From positions 1 through 45,225 of the IMG/VR virus record IMGVR_UViG_3300012944_000031: DNA of 45,225 bases. One strand, given 5' to 3'. This document shows, piece after piece, positions 44,925-45,225 of this stretch (its first letter is position 1; every line of letters begins with the position of its first letter). The stretch comes from a virus. The notes below the pieces were generated by a model that saw only the letters and a program-made list of their open reading frames with translations, did no database searches and was not told where the DNA came from. A program made the translations under genes and the position numbers.

Positions 44925-45225
44925 ATGCATATCGCCGTAGATGTCCGCGCCGGCACCGTCAAAACGATCGAAGAGCGCGCCGGCGGCCTCCCCCCGATCG
45001 TGACAGAGTTTCCGGTGACCATGCCGCCGGTCCCCGAAGGTTGCGTGCGCGTCGGCTGGAATGACGATGAGCCGCATGTCGAAGCAATCGAGCTCGAGGA
45101 CGGCGATGAGGGCGAACGCGCAAAGACCGTTCAACGCGGCAAGGGCATGATGACGTTTGCTGACGGCGAAGGCCTGCGCAACGAAGTGATCCTAGACCGC
45201 GCCGCCGTCGAGCCCTTCCTCGCCG
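44925..45225 (+). CDS. Hypothetical protein, partial (runs off the right edge)
   Basis: ATG at 44925 with AGAGGTG; 100 codons open to the window end. Begins MHIAVDVRAGTVKTIEERAG, then VTMPPVPEGCVRVGWNDDE and an acidic stretch. No family recognised; the rest is outside the window. Confidence 0.7.
   Translation, partial: MHIAVDVRAGTVKTIEERAGGLPPIVTEFPVTMPPVPEGCVRVGWNDDEPHVEAIELEDGDEGERAKTVQRGKGMMTFADGEGLRNEVILDRAAVEPFLA

Noticed and set aside
1-45225. CRISPR array, tRNA genes, insertion sequences or integrase
   Set aside because: No regularly spaced repeats, no tRNA cloverleaf with T-loop, no transposase or recombinase motifs seen on either strand.

Overview
The window is the central part of a tailed-phage genome, either a free siphovirus or a prophage, of a high-GC alphaproteobacterium. 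A Hyphomicrobiales (Rhizobiales) host is most likely. The evidence is the GC-rich codon use, a DUF3309-type small membrane protein, a DUF6166-like protein, a ribosome-modulation-factor-like protein, and a tail tip of the gene-transfer-agent (GTA) type. No integrase, attachment site, tRNA, rRNA, CRISPR or insertion sequence was seen. Both ends cut through genes. Replication and lysis genes were not recognised and may lie outside the window.

Layout. (1) 1-5724, leftward: about a dozen tightly overlapping genes. They include DUF932, RadC, a short 5-methylcytosine methyltransferase, an RMF-like protein and an exported ClpP-like protein. Three of them carry a shared leader resembling the radC RNA motif. 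(2) 5725-6762: a gene-free kilobase with iteron-like repeats, long dyads and a parS-like palindrome. (3) 6763-7059: a leftward winged-helix regulator, followed by a 0.5-kb divergent control region. (4) 7579-13595, rightward: small membrane proteins, Cys-rich proteins, an Acb2/Tad1-like domain, a ParB-like protein and a methyltransferase-like protein. (5) 13677-20633, leftward: 23 mostly tiny genes linked by ATGA-type overlaps. They include an ASCH-like, a two-HTH, a DUF6166-like, a HIRAN, a DUF6884-like and a radical-SAM protein. (6) 20741-45225, rightward late operon: terminase, portal-MuF fusion, protease-scaffold fusion, capsid, connectors, tail tube, frameshifted tail chaperones, tape measure, GTA-like distal tail/hub/peptidase/tip proteins, and fibres.

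Working picture. The right half builds a long non-contractile-tailed capsid. The left half is early and accessory, and looks rich in host takeover and anti-defence functions. The main structural signal not explained by genes is a short dyad, GCCGA-N6-TCGGC and close variants. It recurs at least eight times, almost only at the heads of transcription units in all the regions outside the late structural genes, and once at the divergent junction that launches the late operon. This suggests one phage-wide operator or promoter class. Two phage-encoded HTH proteins (6763-7059 and 16310-16705) are candidate binders.
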